Shown: positions 17,242 to 24,779, counted from the stretch's first letter. The stretch: DNA of 32,286 nucleotides from Rhodospirillaceae bacterium BRH_c57 (GCA_000961745.1 LAEA01000165.1:1-32286), one strand, 5' to 3'. Translations and numbers: made by a program. Notes: generated from the sequence alone by a model not told the origin.

Positions 17242-18320
17242 GGATTCTCTCTCCGGGCGCCCGTCGCGGAGATATGACGGGCCGTGGCGGGACAAAATTC
17301 TCTAATGATTTCCGCTGCCTGATGGTTGCCGTCCGGCCGCGCCAGCGGACCCCGGCGGGCCTGCATCAACATATGTAGGTGATTTTCCAGACGGCCGGTC
17401 GAGAACGTTTCGGCATCGACACCAAGGCACGGCACATGCCCGGACAGCCACCGGACCATGCCGGCTGTCTCCGGCCAGTCCGGGCGATCACGGTAGAGTA
17501 GCGGCGCCCCCGCGCAGGCGGCCTCGACAAAGGTCCCGTAACCGGGCTTGGTGATGACGGCGTCAACCGAGGCAATGGCGTCGGACACACCCATTGAAAT
17601 TTCGTCCGGCATCAGCCAGCGCCAGCCCGTGACCTTGGGCCACCGTGGCAGGTCTTCGGCGATCCCACCCAATGCCACCAGGGCGACGCGCTCACCCTCG
17701 TCCAGCCCCAGTTCTACGCGGCGACACCTGCCCGGCCGACCAACCGGGCCGACGGTGCGGAGGTTGGGCAGATCCATGGCAACAGCCGGGGTCGTTGCAA
17801 TCATGGCATCGGCCGCGCCATAGACCTTCTTCATGGTGGCCAGCACGGCCGCAACGGCGGGCGAATGGTCATCGTAGGCGGAAAGGATTTCCCGCCACGT
17901 GAAGGGACCGAGGCCAATGTTCGGGATTGCCAGTTTCTGCGCCGCAGCCAGCGTCGCGTAGGAAATGCAGCTTACCACCACATCCGGTGCGCTTTCGACC
18001 AGGACGGCAGCGTCCTCGGCGACCACGGCGTCCCACCGGGCGTGTGCTTGCACGTAGGCCGTCAGGCTTTCGGCCACACGGATGCCGGTTGACGATGTCA
18101 TCAACATCCCGAAATCCGTCGTGGCACCGTGCACCACCACGCGGCACGGTCGCCCCCACCGGGTGCGCAACAGTGCCTCGGGGATCGTGGTGAGGAAGGT
18201 GACGTCGATGGCCGCCTGCTGGTCCAGCGCCTCAAGGACCGCGAGCATCACGGCGGCGTGCCCGAATCCATGCGGCGTTATGGCCGCCGTGACGCGCAGG
18301 GGGCGGGACAGTACGGTCAT
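17238..18320 (-). CDS. Glycosyltransferase-like protein (GT-B fold, MurG/GT28-related)
   Basis: A 360-residue protein that begins with TAAITPHGFGHAAVMLAVLEAL, a glycine/histidine-rich acceptor-side loop like those of GT-B glycosyltransferases and of the N-terminal domain of arabinokinase-type proteins. The C-terminal half has VALGGIAEDLPRW and VDAVITKPGYGTFVEAACAGAPLLY (split by position about 255-280), which matches the donor-nucleotide site of the MurG/GT28 group. No signal peptide or membrane segment is seen, so it is probably cytoplasmic or peripheral. Donor and acceptor are unknown. The ATG at 18320 lies 10 bp after the upstream stop; an in-frame TTG at 18338 is the alternative. It is coupled to cutA by an ATGA overlap. 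Confidence 0.7.
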   Translation of the reverse strand: MTVLSRPLRVTAAITPHGFGHAAVMLAVLEALDQQAAIDVTFLTTIPEALLRTRWGRPCRVVVHGATTDFGMLMTSSTGIRVAESLTAYVQAHARWDAVVAEDAAVLVESAPDVVVSCISYATLAAAQKLAIPNIGLGPFTWREILSAYDDHSPAVAAVLATMKKVYGAADAMIATTPAVAMDLPNLRTVGPVGRPGRCRRVELGLDEGERVALVALGGIAEDLPRWPKVTGWRWLMPDEISMGVSDAIASVDAVITKPGYGTFVEAACAGAPLLYRDRPDWPETAGMVRWLSGHVPCLGVDAETFSTGRLENHLHMLMQARRGPLARPDGNHQAAEIIREFCPATARHISATGARRENP

Positions 18321-18330
18321 TGTAAGTGGC

Positions 18331-18852
18331 TCAGGCAACCATGTTCAGTGTCTCGGCCGGGCGGGCAAAGGGAAACGCCGGGCTTGCGCTCAGACCCTGA
18401 GCATAGGCAAAGGTCGCGCGGCGCAGCAGGCCCGCGAGGGAGCCATCCGGCGCCTGGGTGCCGCCGCCCATGGTGAAAACCCCGAACTCTGCTCTGCGGG
18501 CGGGTCCGGACGGGGTGTTTCTCGTCTCGCCATCGGTTGTAGGGCCGGCTGCAAGGGCGTCATTGCTGCGGTTCGGTCCTGTGTCATCAATGCGATAAGA
18601 CAGTCCGCGCACGAACATCTGCCGCAGCATGTCCTGCGTGCCATCGGACAGCAGCGAGAAGAACATTGGTCGTGCCGGGGGCGCCAGTGCGGACGGCGTG
18701 CCGTGTGGCGTGGCCTCGTCAGGAGTTCTGTCCTCGGCCAGGCGGCTGCCGAACCCCTCGCCCGCCGGCGTGACCGCGCGCGGGCCTCGGATCGGCGTAA
18801 GGCCGGGCGGCACGGGCCTGACAGCGGCGAGAATTGGTTGCAGGAGATCCAT
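18331..18852 (-). CDS. Unknown protein, Pro/Ala/Gly-rich, 173 residues
   Basis: Not recognised as any family. The protein is rich in Pro, Ala, Gly, Thr and Arg, has no cysteine, no signal peptide and no membrane segment. The middle part (about 63-88, FFSLLSDGTQDMLRQMFVRGLSYRI by position) is the only stretch that looks ordered, and a second short helix (LAGLLRRATFAYAQG) lies near 140-154. The rest looks disordered. GAGGAAGAAGG lies upstream of the ATG but 11-15 bases away. It is the first gene of the unit that continues into the glycosyltransferase-like gene, 10 bp on. Being open in a high-GC region, it could be less certain than its length suggests. Confidence 0.6.
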   Translation of the reverse strand: MDLLQPILAAVRPVPPGLTPIRGPRAVTPAGEGFGSRLAEDRTPDEATPHGTPSALAPPARPMFFSLLSDGTQDMLRQMFVRGLSYRIDDTGPNRSNDALAAGPTTDGETRNTPSGPARRAEFGVFTMGGGTQAPDGSLAGLLRRATFAYAQGLSASPAFPFARPAETLNMVA

Positions 18853-18950
18853 CGCGGGCGCGCCTTCTTCCTCTTGAGGTTTAAGTGTAACCTAGGAAGG
18901 TCTGCGCTGCATATCCGCCGTAAGGCCCATCCCGTACCATGGGAAGAAAT

Positions 18951-19027
<77 letters not shown>

Positions 19028-19037
19028 ACCGTGCGTG

Positions 19038-19108
19038 AGGTCCGTGTGACCGGACCTTAAGACACCGCCCCGTTGGGGCGGGCTTGGGGGACCCCGGCAC
19101 CGCCGGGG
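19038..19108 (-). other. Leader of the tRNA-Pro transcript with three stable hairpins
   Basis: Between the predicted transcription start (about 19108) and the tRNA lie three perfect hairpins: CCCCGGC-loop-GCCGGGG (19092-19108), CCGCCCC-loop-GGGGCGG (19065-19081) and AGGTCCG-loop-CGGACCT (19038-19057). They fill most of the roughly 80-nt leader. They might guide 5' processing, or act as a partial terminator for transcripts from upstream; neither is shown. Confidence 0.6.
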
Positions 19109-19114
19109 AGGCGC

Positions 19115-19143
19115 ACTATAGCCATACCCTGTATGGGATGCAA
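19115..19143 (-). promoter_or_regulatory. Sigma-70 promoter of tRNA-Pro
   Basis: On the minus strand TTGCAT (19138-19143), a 17-bp spacer and TATAGT (19115-19120) form a good housekeeping promoter pointing at the tRNA. The spacer is largely a palindrome, CCATAC-CCT-GTATGG on the plus strand (19122-19136), an arrangement seen at repressor-controlled promoters. Confidence 0.65.
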
Positions 19144-19206
19144 CGCCCTAAAAAGGTCTTTTCCGTTTCTTTTTCCAGGCTCTGTTCAAGCCCTGAAAAA
19201 GCCTGC

Positions 19207-19731
19207 TCAACGGGCCGCGAGCATGTCCCGCACGGCACACAGTTCGGCGATGACATCGCGGATTTCCGCCCGTGCATGGTCACTCAGCACACCACGCGCC
19301 GCTTTATCCTCGATGGCTTCGATGGGGTCCGCAAACCCGGTCGTCGCATCAGCCGACGCCAGTTCGGCCGCCACCGGCGGCGGTGGCGGCGCGTCTTCTC
19401 CGGCAGCCTGCCCCTTGATGGCCCCGTCGCGCAGCAGTTTCTGCACGCCCTTGATGGTGAAGCCGTCGTCGTACAGCAGACCGCGGATACGGCGCAGCAG
19501 GCCGACGTCTTCAGGACGGTAGTAGCGCCGCCCGCCGCCCCGCTTCATGGGACGGATCTGGCTGAACTTGGTTTCCCAGAAGCGCAGGACATGCTGCGGT
19601 ACGTCAAGGTCGTCGGCCACCTCGCTGATGGTGCGGAAAGCCGCCTCGGACTTGGTGGCTGAGCGACGGTTCTCGTCGTCCTTCGGAGTGTCGAGGCCCG
19701 GATTCGTCGGGGCCTGCGCAGAGGTCGCCAT
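19207..19731 (-). CDS. MerR-family transcriptional regulator encoded after ihfA
   Basis: A 174-residue protein with a MerR-type winged HTH at about 30-105: [20 protein letters not shown] (32-51), then FWETKF and the wing [17 protein letters not shown] coiled segment follows ([14 protein letters not shown]), then a Pro/Ala-rich linker with a run of six prolines near 115 and a short helical end. There is no cysteine-based metal site. This HTH gene directly after ihfA is a conserved alphaproteobacterial pair; its targets are not established here. The ATG overlaps the ihfA stop by one base (TGATG), so the two proteins are co-translated. Confidence 0.9.
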   Translation of the reverse strand: MATSAQAPTNPGLDTPKDDENRRSATKSEAAFRTISEVADDLDVPQHVLRFWETKFSQIRPMKRGGGRRYYRPEDVGLLRRIRGLLYDDGFTIKGVQKLLRDGAIKGQAAGEDAPPPPPVAAELASADATTGFADPIEAIEDKAARGVLSDHARAEIRDVIAELCAVRDMLAAR

Positions 19732-20045
19732 CAGGCTTCGATCCTGTTGCTGGAGCCGGAATTGATCTGGGCCTTGAGGAGTTGGGACGGCCGGAAGACA
19801 AGAACCCGCCGTGGCAGGATCGGCACTTCCTCGCCGGTCTTGGGATTGCGGCCGATCCGTTGGCCCTTCTCGCGCACCGAGAAGCTGCCAAACGACGATA
19901 TCTTGACCGCTTCACCCTCGGCCAGCGCATTGGAAATCTCGTCGAGGACCATTTCCAGAAGCTCGGCGGATTCGTTCCGCGAGAGCCCTACTTCCTGGTA
20001 CACCGATTCGCTGAGCTGAGCGCGGGTGATCGTTTGTCCAGACAT
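19731..20045 (-). CDS. ihfA: Integration host factor subunit alpha
   Basis: IHF alpha pairs with IHF beta to bend DNA at specific sites, helping sigma-54 activation among other processes, which links it to the NtrC genes in this window. The 104-residue protein has the HU/IHF core: [20 protein letters not shown] (6-25), the [20 protein letters not shown] segment (51-70) and the arm [21 protein letters not shown] (about 71-91) with the IHF/HU proline. The frame is open upstream, but the ATG at 20045 fits the family start. A perfect IHF consensus site lies about 65-75 bp upstream. Confidence 0.96.
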   Translation of the reverse strand: MSGQTITRAQLSESVYQEVGLSRNESAELLEMVLDEISNALAEGEAVKISSFGSFSVREKGQRIGRNPKTGEEVPILPRRVLVFRPSQLLKAQINSGSSNRIEA

Positions 20046-20108
20046 GGCGCTACATCCCACAAGGCCTGTTGAACCTTGACGGTAACTCCGGGACGGTAAA
20101 CCCGTCAA

Positions 20109-20121
20109 TATCAGAGAGTTG
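20109..20121 (+). promoter_or_regulatory. Candidate IHF binding site upstream of ihfA
   Basis: TATCAGAGAGTTG matches the Escherichia coli IHF consensus WATCARNNNNTTR at every defined position. It lies in the 157-bp fabH-ihfA gap, next to the inverted repeat TTGACGG/CCGTCAA (about 20075-20107). Chance matches of this degenerate motif are expected about once or twice per window of this size, so the support is the location. Confidence 0.4.
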
Positions 20122-20202
20122 CGTGATGGCCTTGACGCGGAGAAGAAGTTAGGAACGGGACCGCAACGGCCGGCCAAAACAGCCGCTGTCGGGTCATAGG
20201 CC

Positions 20203-21177
20203 CTACATGCGGACGAGAGCGGAACCCCAGGTGAATCCGCCGCCCATGGCCTCCAGAAGCACCAGTTGACCGGGCTGGATTCGGCCATCGGCCACCGCCT
20301 CGGCCAAGGCCAAGGGAATCGACGCCGCCGAGGTATTCGCGTGGCGATCCACGGTCACCACCACCTTGTCCGGCGAGATGCCCAGCTTTTTGGCCGTGCC
20401 GTCGAGGATTCGCTTGTTGGCCTGGTGCGGCACCAGCCAATCGATGTCGTCGCTGGTCAGGCCGGTCGCCTCCAGGGCCTCCTGCACGACGGCCGCCAGA
20501 TTGACCACCGCATGGCGGAACACTTCCCGGCCGTGCATGCGCAAATGGCCGGTCGTGCCGGTCGAGGACGGGCCGCCATCGACATACAGAAGATCGTTCT
20601 GCCGCCCGTCGGCGTGAAGGTGGGTGGTCAGGATGCCCCGGTCGTCGGTGGTCCCCTCGCCCTGCTCGGCCTTCAGGACGACCGCCCCGGCCCCGTCGCC
20701 AAACAGCACGCAGGTGCCACGGTCGGTCCAGTCGAGGATTCGGGAGAACGTCTCCGCACCGATCACCAGCGCGGTGCGCGCTTGGCCTGCCTTGATGAAA
20801 TTGTCCGCCACGGTCAGAGCATAGACGAAGCCCGAGCACACCGCCTGCAGGTCGAACGCCGGAATCCCGACGCAACCAAGCTCCCGCTGCACGGCAGCGG
20901 CGGTAGCCGGAAAGGTCTGGTCGGGCGTTGCCGTCGCTAGAATGATCAGATCGACGTCACGGCCATCGACTCCGGCCGCCGCCAGCGCGTTGCGGGCAGC
21001 TCCCAGGGCGAGGTCTGAGGTCTTTTCCCCGTCCCCCGCCAAATGACGCTGTCGAATGCCGGTGCGCTCGACAATCCACTCGTCGGTGGTGTCGATCATC
21101 CGGGATATCTCTGCGTTGGTGACGATGCGTTCGGGAAGACAGGCGCCGGTACCGACGATGACGGAGCGGATAACCAT
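20203..21177 (-). CDS. fabH: 3-oxoacyl-ACP synthase III
   Basis: FabH starts each fatty acid by condensing acetyl-CoA with malonyl-ACP. The 324-residue thiolase-fold enzyme has the full catalytic triad: C114 in LQAVCSGF, H251 in VPHQANKRI and N281 in [10 protein letters not shown]. The [14 protein letters not shown] segment (about 31-44) and the ending [16 protein letters not shown] are also typical. The ATG overlaps the plsX stop by one base (TGATG). The plsX-fabH pair ties phospholipid and fatty-acid initiation together. Confidence 0.97.
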   Translation of the reverse strand: MVIRSVIVGTGACLPERIVTNAEISRMIDTTDEWIVERTGIRQRHLAGDGEKTSDLALGAARNALAAAGVDGRDVDLIILATATPDQTFPATAAAVQRELGCVGIPAFDLQAVCSGFVYALTVADNFIKAGQARTALVIGAETFSRILDWTDRGTCVLFGDGAGAVVLKAEQGEGTTDDRGILTTHLHADGRQNDLLYVDGGPSSTGTTGHLRMHGREVFRHAVVNLAAVVQEALEATGLTSDDIDWLVPHQANKRILDGTAKKLGISPDKVVVTVDRHANTSAASIPLALAEAVADGRIQPGQLVLLEAMGGGFTWGSALVRM

Positions 21178-22238
21178 CAGGCTTGTGCTGCCTTAGCTTC
21201 ATCAAGGTCGTCCGGCCCCTGGCGCGTTTCGCCCAGGTGACGGCACTCTTCCTTGATCGTTTCGTTGAGGTCGTGGGCGATCAGGTTGACCGCGACGCCG
21301 ATGGCGTTGGCAAAACCGACCGCGTCGGTCCCGCCATGGCTCTTCACGCAGATACCGTTCAGGCCCAGGAACATGGCGCCGTTGTAGCGACGTGGGTCGG
21401 TACGCTGCCGCACGCGGTCCAACGCCCCCTTGGCCAATAGGTAGCCGAGCCGGGCCAGCAGGCTGGAGCGGAAGGCACTTTTCAGGAACGAGCTGTACAA
21501 CTTGGCCGTCCCTTCCGCCGTCTTCAGGGCCACGTTGCCGGTGAAGCCGTCGGTGACCACCACGTCCACCGTGCCGGCGCCGATATCGTCGCCTTCGATG
21601 AAGCCGTGGAAATCCATGGTCGGCGGTGCAGACTCCCGCAGGGTGATCGAGGCCTGACGCAGGGACTCGGTTCCCTTGAGTTCTTCGGAGCCGATGTTGA
21701 GCAGCCCGACGCGCGGACGCTCCAGCCCCAGCAGGCAGCGCGCGAACACTTCGCCCATCACCGCGAACTCGACCAGGTTGTTGGCCGCGCATTCGGTGTT
21801 GGCGCCAAGGTCAAGCATGACGCTTTCCCCACGCCGGGTGGGCAGAAGCGTCGCAATGGCCGGACGGTCGATGCCCGGCAACGTGCGCAGGTTCAACTTG
21901 GCCATGGCCATCAGGGCGCCGGTGTTTCCGGCCGAAACGACACCCGCCGCCTCGCCTTCCTTCACCGACTTGATGGCCAGCCACATGCTGGACTTCCGCC
22001 CGGTGCGGACTGCCTGGGACGGCTTGTCGTCGTTGGTGACGACGTCGGCCGTATGACGGACAGTGCAATACGCCCGCTGCTTGTCAGTGAGCAGCGGCTC
22101 GATCTTCGCTTCGTCCCCAAACAGCAGGAAGTGCACGTTCGGGTACCGTTTGCGCGCGATCTTGACACCTTCACAAACCATATCGGGGGCGAAATCGCCC
22201 CCCATGGCATCAAGAGCGAGTATGAGCGGAGCGTTCAA
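21177..22238 (-). CDS. plsX: Phosphate acyltransferase PlsX
   Basis: PlsX makes acyl-phosphate from acyl-ACP for the PlsY step of phospholipid synthesis. The 353-residue protein has the N-terminal [12 protein letters not shown] motif, [13 protein letters not shown] (about 99-111), the [18 protein letters not shown] stretch (about 139-156), [17 protein letters not shown] (about 232-248) and the end [12 protein letters not shown]. Translation appears to start at TTG 22238, preceded by GAGGGGG; no ATG or GTG gives the usual N-terminus. It follows rpmF by 111 bp and overlaps fabH by one base. Confidence 0.96.
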   Translation of the reverse strand: MNAPLILALDAMGGDFAPDMVCEGVKIARKRYPNVHFLLFGDEAKIEPLLTDKQRAYCTVRHTADVVTNDDKPSQAVRTGRKSSMWLAIKSVKEGEAAGVVSAGNTGALMAMAKLNLRTLPGIDRPAIATLLPTRRGESVMLDLGANTECAANNLVEFAVMGEVFARCLLGLERPRVGLLNIGSEELKGTESLRQASITLRESAPPTMDFHGFIEGDDIGAGTVDVVVTDGFTGNVALKTAEGTAKLYSSFLKSAFRSSLLARLGYLLAKGALDRVRQRTDPRRYNGAMFLGLNGICVKSHGGTDAVGFANAIGVAVNLIAHDLNETIKEECRHLGETRQGPDDLDEAKAAQA

Positions 22239-22349
22239 CCCACGACCCCCTCGACCGCATTAGCTCTGTTGGCAGCATGAGAACTGTGTCCACGGGCAGG
22301 CCGCCGCCTATAAAGCCGGCGACCTTGCTCACGGAGACGAAAGGCGTCC

Positions 22350-22532
22350 TCAGACCGCTTCCGCGGCAACAACCTCACGGCCATCATAGTGACCGCAGGA
22401 CCCGCAGACATGATGCGGGCGCTTGAGTTCACCACAGTTCTTGCACTCGGCATGGGCACCGGCGCTGACGGCGTGATGCGAACGACGCATGTCACGACGC
22501 GACTTGGACACTTTCTTCTTCGGAACAGCCAT
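22350..22532 (-). CDS. rpmF: 50S ribosomal protein L32
   Basis: A 60-residue basic protein starting [20 protein letters not shown], the L32 signature. It has a zinc ribbon with C30, C33, C43 and C46 (CKNC and CGSC), so it is the zinc-binding (C+) form; no cysteine is missing. The frame is open upstream to 22703, but the ATG at 22532 is the family start. It has its own promoter candidate (TATAAT at 22576-22581) and lies between yceD and plsX as in many bacteria. Confidence 0.98.
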   Translation of the reverse strand: MAVPKKKVSKSRRDMRRSHHAVSAGAHAECKNCGELKRPHHVCGSCGHYDGREVVAAEAV

Positions 22533-22575
22533 TTTTCCGCATCTCTCGGTTAGGGCGTGATCGGGAGCCAGCCTT

Positions 22576-22602
22576 ATTATACAAAAATGTAACGCACCGC
22601 AA
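22576..22602 (-). promoter_or_regulatory. Probable rpmF-plsX-fabH promoter
   Basis: A consensus TATAAT -10 box (22576-22581, minus strand) with a weaker TTGCGG -35 box (22597-22602) at 15-bp spacing. Transcription would begin near 22570, about 35-40 bp ahead of the rpmF ATG. The short spacing is a weakness; the perfect -10 in a GC-rich background is the main support. Confidence 0.5.
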
Positions 22603-22632
22603 GGCATCCCTGGAACGACGCGTAGGACTACG

Positions 22633-22772
22633 TTTACTTCCGCTTGCGCCCGGCTGCAAGCGGGGCCTTTACTTTCGCTTGCACCGCGCCGCGCACGGCG
22701 CATTTACTTCCCCTTGCGAAGCGCCGCGCACGGCGCTTTTACTTCCGCTTGCGAAGCGCTGCAAGCGCGGCA
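22633..22772. repeat. Four tandem 35-bp repeats covering the yceD stop codon
   Basis: Units begin at 22633, 22668, 22703 and 22738, each starting TTTACTT and exactly 35 bp long. The last unit contains the 3' end and TAA stop of yceD; the others extend into the yceD-rpmF gap. Units 1 and 4 resemble each other (29 of 35), as do units 2 and 3 (29 of 35). Each unit holds its own hairpin: for example CCGCTTGC/GCAAGCGG in unit 1 and GCGCCG/CGGCGC in units 2 and 3. Read on the minus strand, every unit ends in codons for Lys-Arg-Lys or Lys-Gly-Lys plus TAA. Confidence 0.85.
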
Positions 22773-23266
22773 AAAGGACTTGCCGAAGCGGGATCTTCAT
22801 CGGGCGGCGGCTGGAACTCGGCTCCAGGCGCGCGCGGAAACGGATTGATGGCCAACGCGAACTGCTCAGCCACAACTTCACCGACGTCGATCACCCCCTC
22901 CACGATGGGTTCAGGGGGGTCCTCGGCTTCGGCATCCAGTTCGACTTCCACGGCGTCGGGGACCGGCGGCGCGAAGGTGAAGACCATCTCAAAGTCGCTG
23001 GTCACATCCGAATGCACCGGCACCAGGGTCACGCCGCAGGTCTGGGTGACGCGGGCGGTCAGGTGGCCGGTCAGGCGCACCAGCTCGCCACGGGCAAACG
23101 GCTTGGCGTGCACCTTGGCTTCCAGGGCTTCGACGGCATCCAGGCCGAACCGCTTGGCGAGCGCGGCACGCTCCATGGCATCGGCCTCGATCATGAGGTG
23201 GCGCCCCTCGTTGGGCAGGCGTTCCACCGGAAGCGGGCGTGGAAATTCGGGTGTGATATCGGTCAT
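22739..23266 (-). CDS. yceD: YceD/DUF177 family protein, probable 23S rRNA accumulation factor
   Basis: A 175-residue acidic protein of the DUF177/YceD family, which lies next to rpmF in most bacteria and has been linked to 23S rRNA maturation. Typical features are the C-x-R/Q-C-like strand VTQTCGVTLVPV (about 82-93), the acidic stretch around 110-120, and VIDVGEVVAEQFALAINPFPRAPG (about 124-147). The C-terminal end FAALAALRKRK lies in the last unit of a 35-bp tandem array and may have been shaped by it. The ATG overlaps the stop of the upstream chaperone gene (ATGA). Confidence 0.9.
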   Translation of the reverse strand: MTDITPEFPRPLPVERLPNEGRHLMIEADAMERAALAKRFGLDAVEALEAKVHAKPFARGELVRLTGHLTARVTQTCGVTLVPVHSDVTSDFEMVFTFAPPVPDAVEVELDAEAEDPPEPIVEGVIDVGEVVAEQFALAINPFPRAPGAEFQPPPDEDPASASPFAALAALRKRK

Positions 23267-23823
23267 GACGGTATCTCGTTGTGGTCGGTCACCGTAGGCG
23301 GCTCAGCAAAGCCCAGACGCCCCGCGGTCAGGTCCGCGAAGGGCTGCACGGTCAGCCGCCCGCTCTGGGCGATGGTGTAGTCCGCCACGGCCCGCACCTG
23401 CTCCTCGGTCGGCTCGGACAGACGGAAGAGGTTGCGGCGCAGGGCGGACTCCAGAGCCTCGCGGCCGGCGGCCATCCCATGCTCGTAGGCTGCGGCACGG
23501 CCGTAATAGGCCTTGGCCATGCGTTTGACGTGCTTGCCAACGCCCAGGTCGCCGACACCCATCTCGCGCAGATTGCGGTCCATGTCCTTGAACATGGTGT
23601 CGAAAAGTTTCTGGGCAAGGACCGGCGCCTCCCCGCCTTCGGCCTGCAAGCGCCGGATAACCAGAAACGCGTGCAGACAGATGAGATCGAAGCGACCGTC
23701 AACGGTGTCGGGTACGCCGAGGCGGGTGTAGAACGCGGGCTTGCGCGCCTGGTCGACCAGTGCGCCATAGATGGCATAGGCGCTGTCGGCCCACTTGCGG
23801 CCCCTGAACAGACGAAGAAACAC
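23263..23823 (-). CDS. Ubiquinol-cytochrome c chaperone family protein (CBP3-like)
   Basis: A 186-residue protein of the family that includes mitochondrial CBP3/UQCC1, which assists cytochrome bc1 complex assembly. Recognisable stretches are AIYGALVDQARKPAFYTRLG (17-36), the VDGRFDLICLHAFLVIRRLQ helix (about 41-60), and LFDTMFKDMDRNLREMGVGD followed by KHVKRMAKAYYGR. The family usually sits just before yceD in alphaproteobacteria, as here. Start at GTG 23823, preceded by GAGGA at good spacing. The stop overlaps the yceD start (ATGA). Confidence 0.9.
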   Translation of the reverse strand: MFLRLFRGRKWADSAYAIYGALVDQARKPAFYTRLGVPDTVDGRFDLICLHAFLVIRRLQAEGGEAPVLAQKLFDTMFKDMDRNLREMGVGDLGVGKHVKRMAKAYYGRAAAYEHGMAAGREALESALRRNLFRLSEPTEEQVRAVADYTIAQSGRLTVQPFADLTAGRLGFAEPPTVTDHNEIPS

Positions 23824-24003
23824 CGGGTCGTCCTCACGGTTGGCGGCGACGAAATGCAGTACGCCACGGGATTGGCTGGTTCATTTAGGGCACAATGGGC
23901 CTCGGGGCAACGACGCATTCCATTGGAGAGCGCAACTCAACCGGTGCGGGGCGCTTCCCTCCGGGCCATGGGGTGCGTTATAAACAGGACCAGGAAACGA
24001 TAC

Positions 24004-24068
24004 GTCCCGCTTCGGGACCCGTAGAATGTCCCGTTCCGGGACTCGTTGACAATGTCCCGTTGCGGGAC
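24004..24068. promoter_or_regulatory. Three GTCCCG-N3-CGGGAC palindromes upstream of bamE
   Basis: Perfect 15-bp dyads lie at 24004-24018, 24028-24042 and 24054-24068, with identical 6-bp arms and variable centres (CTT, TTC, TTG). Centres are 24 and 26 bp apart. They sit in the 265-bp divergent region between the bc1 chaperone gene (minus) and bamE (plus), ending 20 bp before the bamE ATG. TATAAA (23979-23984) and TAGAAT (24022-24027) are possible -10 boxes close by, but no good -35 was found. Repeated operator sites are the likeliest reading. Confidence 0.65.
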
Positions 24069-24088
24069 TGGAAGACCTGAGGACAGCC

Positions 24089-24574
24089 ATGCCCCCCAAG
24101 CACTCCTTGCCCAAGCACTCCTTGCGCAGCCTGTTTCCGGTGCTCGCGGTTCTGGCCCCGCTGGCGGTGATCTTGCCGGCGTGCTCGCCCGACGTGACCC
24201 CGCGCGGCAACCTGCCCACCCAGTCCGTGCTGGACCAGGTGGTGGCCGGCGAGACGAGCCGCCCGCAGGTGGCCTCTCTGCTGGGTTCGCCGTCATCCAC
24301 GTCGCTGTTCGACAATGGCGAGGTCTGGTACTACATCGGCGGACGGACCACCCAGTACGGAGTCTACTCGACCAAGGAACTGGAGCGGTCGGTGATCGCC
24401 ATTCGCTTTGATCCGGCTGGAAAAGTCGACCAGATGACGCGCCTCAACAAGGAGGACGGCACGGAGGTCGTCCTGGTGGAACGCACCACCCCCACGGCCG
24501 GCAACGAACTCAATGTCATCCAGCAGATGCTCGGCAACGTCGGGCGCTTCAATAAGGACGGCGCCGCGCAGTAA
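24089..24574 (+). CDS. bamE: Outer membrane lipoprotein BamE/OmlA family
   Basis: BamE is a small lipoprotein of the beta-barrel assembly machine in the outer membrane. The 161-residue precursor has a basic N-region, a hydrophobic core and the lipobox LPAC with the lipidated C32. Downstream are the typical VLDQVVAGETSRPQVASLLG helix region, GEVWYYIGGRTTQ, and IAIRFDPAGKVDQM. GAGGACAGCC precedes the ATG. The signal peptide has an exact tandem duplication of 15 bp (24095-24109 and 24110-24124) that gives PKHSLPKHSL. A terminator follows the gene. Confidence 0.93.
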   Translation: MPPKHSLPKHSLRSLFPVLAVLAPLAVILPACSPDVTPRGNLPTQSVLDQVVAGETSRPQVASLLGSPSSTSLFDNGEVWYYIGGRTTQYGVYSTKELERSVIAIRFDPAGKVDQMTRLNKEDGTEVVLVERTTPTAGNELNVIQQMLGNVGRFNKDGAAQ

Positions 24575-24580
24575 TACCGG

Positions 24581-24767
24581 CCGGCGGATGAGATGATCCT
24601 CAGTTCCGCTGTCGCGGACGGGCGCTGCCCGAAACCCGCTGGGGCGGTGCCCCAGGCCCCTTTTCTTTTTTCAATAAAAACAAGAAGGTCTGGAGCTTTC
24701 TCCAGGCGAGTTAGGGCGGCAGCCCTGGCCGCGTCAGCCGCAGGCCAAGGATCATTTCATCTGCCGG
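24581..24767. repeat. 187-bp element with 20-bp terminal inverted repeats between bamE and hppA
   Basis: CCGGCGGATGAGATGATCCT (24581-24600) and the reverse complement of 24748-24767 agree at 18 of 20 bases. Weaker similarity runs further inward, so each half looks like one copy of a repeat in opposite orientation. Each half carries a double hairpin: 24619-24631 with 24639-24655, and 24714-24725 with 24690-24705. The element fills the space between the convergent bamE and hppA genes. No clear target duplication was seen. Confidence 0.6.
24639..24671 (+). terminator. Rho-independent terminator after bamE
   Basis: CTGGGGC-GGT-GCCCCAG (24639-24655) is followed by GCCCC and a T-rich run (24661-24671). 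It is the second hairpin of the double-hairpin repeat copy C, whose first hairpin is CGGGC-GCT-GCCCG (24619-24631). It lies about 65 bp after the bamE stop. Confidence 0.75.
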
Positions 24768-24779
24768 GCAGTATAACAA

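Noticed and set aside
24004-24068. CRISPR-like array
   Set aside because: Only three 15-bp palindromes with gaps of 9 and 11 bp; CRISPR repeats and spacers are longer and no cas gene is present.
24046-24074. TTGACA upstream of bamE as a sigma-70 -35 box
   Set aside because: The hexamer is perfect, but the position 17 bp downstream reads TGGAAG, which is not a -10 box. Kept only as a remark.
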